Shown one piece after another: positions 4,276-5,679 of a stretch of DNA of 5,679 bases. Within the stretch, counting starts at the first letter, position 1. The number at the start of each line of letters is the position of its first letter. Location of the stretch: contig JAEOSV010000221.1 in NCBI GenBank assembly GCA_016840185.1, forward strand, positions 1 through 5,679, written 5' to 3'. Source of the DNA: Candidatus Hermodarchaeota archaeon. GTDB lineage: Archaea; Asgardarchaeota; Hermodarchaeia; Hermodarchaeales; Hermodarchaeaceae. The notes beneath the pieces were generated by a model. That model saw only the letters and a program-made list of their open reading frames with translations. It was not told the origin of the DNA and made no database searches. Position numbers and translations under genes: made by a program.

Positions 4276-5506
4276 TTAACCGCCACCGCATTTCGATTTG
4301 ACGGCTAATCGCTACTCGTTGATTTGGAATAACGGCCACGGGTTTCCGGAGCTCAAAGGTGATGCGGTTTTTAGTTCCGATTTTTGTTACCTGACCAACG
4401 GTTGCGGATGACCCGACGATGAGCATCAAGGTCTCTTTCGGTTTGATACTTTGAACTACTGTCTGTTCAACTGCACCGACAACCCGTTTAAGAAGATTTG
4501 ATTCGAGGGTCATCTGTTTAACTATAGGAGGCAGTTTCCCAACGGGACCAGCTAGATTCCCGATCAATGAATCCGCACGAGTAATTGAGGGATCAAGATT
4601 CGTTCCCATACCGATAAGACCACTGGGATGGGCGGTTGTGAGGGTTTTCCCTGTACCTGTTTGAATACTTTTCACTGATGTTTGAATCGGTACGTATGAG
4701 ACTCCACCTTTTTCTTTCTTCACTGGGATGCCTGGTTGAATTTCAAGCGCGTCTCCGACGGATACCTTTCCTTGGATAATTGTCCCACCAATAACGCCAC
4801 CCTGTAAATCCTTAGGTCTCGTTCCGGGCTTATTGATGTCAAAGGAACGGGCAACATAGAATAATCCTGGTTTCTGTAAATCGCGTTTCGGCGTTGGAAT
4901 TATATCTTCGATGGTTTGAATCAGAAAGTCAATATTTGTGCCAAACATTGCCGAAATTGGAATCACTGGCGCTTTTTCCGCAATCGAGCCCGCTACGAAC
5001 TGTTTGATTTCCTTGTAATTTGCCAGCGCTTCTTTCTCAGAAACTAATTCCACTTTGTTTTGGGTAATTATGATTTTATCAACACCGATAATTTCCAAGG
5101 CTGCTAGATGTTCGCGGGTCTGGGGTTGAGGGCATTTCTCATCAGCTGCAATTAGGAGCAATGCACCATCCATTAGTGCCGCCCCGGAAATCATGGTTGC
5201 CATTAGTACTTCGTGACCAGGGGCATCCACTAAGGATATTCGTCGTAGTGGTTCAGCCTTACCTCTGCATTTGGCGCATTTGGGAGTAGTTGAATACGCT
5301 GCTGGACCTCGACACTTACCACATTTGTAAAACGTAACATCCGCGTATCCCAATTTAATTGAGATTCCACGACGAAGTTCCTCCGAATGGCGATCGGTCC
5401 ACTCTCCTGATAACGCTTTAGCCAGAGTGGTTTTCCCGTGATCTACATGACCCACTAGTCCGATATTGACCTCTGCTTGCTTGGGCATGATTTTCCGGGG
5501 AGGCAT
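4247..5506 (-). CDS. eif2g: Translation initiation factor aIF2 subunit gamma
   Basis: aIF2 gamma is the GTPase core of the aIF2 heterotrimer that delivers initiator Met-tRNA to the small ribosomal subunit. The 419-residue protein has family length. The G domain shows G1 GHVDHGKT (19-26), switch 1 around RRGISIKLGY (45-54), G3 DAPGH (94-98), G4 NKVE (150-153) and the SAM motif (185-187). Archaeal/eukaryotic IF2 gamma also has a zinc knuckle, here C62-x2-C65 and C77-x2-C80. Domain 2 starts near 210 (PGLFYVARSFDINKPGT) and domain 3 continues to the C-terminal MRWRLIGWGTV. The PQPQTREHL signature (127-134 region) separates it from EF-1A and SelB. The ATG at 5506 is the first in-frame start, but Met7 (5488) is equally possible because MPKQAEVNIG resembles family N-termini; neither has a strong ribosome-binding motif. 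S6e lies 41 nt upstream. Confidence 0.98.
   Translation of the reverse strand: MPPRKIMPKQAEVNIGLVGHVDHGKTTLAKALSGEWTDRHSEELRRGISIKLGYADVTFYKCGKCRGPAAYSTTPKCAKCRGKAEPLRRISLVDAPGHEVLMATMISGAALMDGALLLIAADEKCPQPQTREHLAALEIIGVDKIIITQNKVELVSEKEALANYKEIKQFVAGSIAEKAPVIPISAMFGTNIDFLIQTIEDIIPTPKRDLQKPGLFYVARSFDINKPGTRPKDLQGGVIGGTIIQGKVSVGDALEIQPGIPVKKEKGGVSYVPIQTSVKSIQTGTGKTLTTAHPSGLIGMGTNLDPSITRADSLIGNLAGPVGKLPPIVKQMTLESNLLKRVVGAVEQTVVQSIKPKETLMLIVGSSATVGQVTKIGTKNRITFELRKPVAVIPNQRVAISRQIEMRWRLIGWGTVIAN
4283..4287 (-). promoter_or_regulatory. Shine-Dalgarno-like GGTGG of the PIN gene, inside the aIF2 gamma coding region
   Basis: GGTGG lies 7 nt before the TTG at 4275, the same spacing as at rpoE1 and S24e. 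It is part of the aIF2 gamma coding sequence, so ribosomes finishing aIF2 gamma could reinitiate on the PIN gene. Confidence 0.5.
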
Positions 5507-5547
5507 ATTTGATCGTCATCTCTTAGGGGGGCTTCTATGTTTAATTC

Positions 5548-5679
5548 TTACGAGGAGGAAGTACTTTTTTCGATTAACTCAAGGAGAGGTTGGGGTCCTT
5601 GCGTGACAATTTTAGTATTGACTTGTACGATTTCATCGGTGATTTCATTCCCTCGGACTCGGCGTCGTCGCCGTTCGCC
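5548..5679 (-). CDS. rps6e: Ribosomal protein S6e (eS6), C-terminal fragment (5' part outside window)
   Basis: The last 43 codons and the TAA stop are in the window; the gene enters from the right edge. The sequence starts GERRRRRVRGNEI, then TDEIVQVNTKIV, and ends with LLELIEKSTSSS. This is the standard archaeal S6e ending, in which GERRRKxVRGNxI, DIVQVNxK and a short LxELL-like helix follow one another. S6e is a small-subunit protein near the base of the ribosomal body; in archaea it lacks the long phosphorylated helix of eukaryotic S6. It is followed by aIF2 gamma after 41 nt, a frequent archaeal pairing. Confidence 0.92.
   Translation of the reverse strand, partial: GERRRRRVRGNEITDEIVQVNTKIVTQGPQPLLELIEKSTSSS

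Overview
The window is archaeal chromosomal DNA, and every gene I can support lies on the minus strand, so transcription runs from base 5679 towards base 1. The archaeal assignment rests on gene content: initiation factor aIF2 gamma, the RNA polymerase subunit RpoE1 (Rpb7 type), RpoE2/Spt4, ribosomal proteins S6e, S24e and S27ae, a DUF359-type GTP-dependent dephospho-CoA kinase, and the KEOPS subunits Kae1 and Bud32. The lineage cannot be fixed from these bases. Unfused Kae1 and Bud32 and a very long charged tail on S24e are compatible with an Asgard/TACK-type genome, but that is a guess.

Order in the direction of transcription: the C-terminal end of S6e (5679-5548), aIF2 gamma (5506-4247), a PIN-domain nuclease of the FCF1/UTP23 type (4275-3832, overlapping aIF2 gamma by 29 nt), RpoE1 (3744-3136), RpoE2/Spt4 (3087-2899), the dephospho-CoA kinase (2889-2326), S24e (2342-1755, overlapping the kinase by 17 nt), S27ae (1721-1539), Kae1 (1454-468) and the N-terminal three quarters of Bud32 (460-1, cut by the window edge). 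Gaps are short (7-87 nt), so this is one or a few operons. Possible internal TATA elements sit in front of rpoE1 and kae1. No stretch over 300 bases lacks a gene, and I see no mobile element, CRISPR array, RNA gene or clear terminator.

The products serve the central information machinery: ribosome assembly and structure (S6e, S24e, S27ae, probably the PIN protein), start-codon selection (aIF2 gamma), transcription initiation and elongation (RpoE1, Spt4), coenzyme A synthesis (DUF359 kinase) and the universal t6A37 tRNA modification (Kae1, Bud32). The same neighbourhood recurs in many archaea.

The most unusual signal concerns translation starts. Two genes with good Shine-Dalgarno motifs and clear family N-termini have no ATG, GTG or TTG where the start should be: rpoE1 has ATC (GGAGG, 7 nt spacer) and rps27ae has ACG (AGGTGA, 6 nt spacer). 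Two further genes start at TTG with similar motif spacing. Automated gene callers would truncate rpoE1 at an internal GTG and miss rps27ae altogether. The second oddity is S24e, whose compact core (about 90 residues) carries a tail of about 105 residues rich in Lys, Glu, Pro and Ala. S27ae and RpoE1 have shorter charged tails of the same kind.
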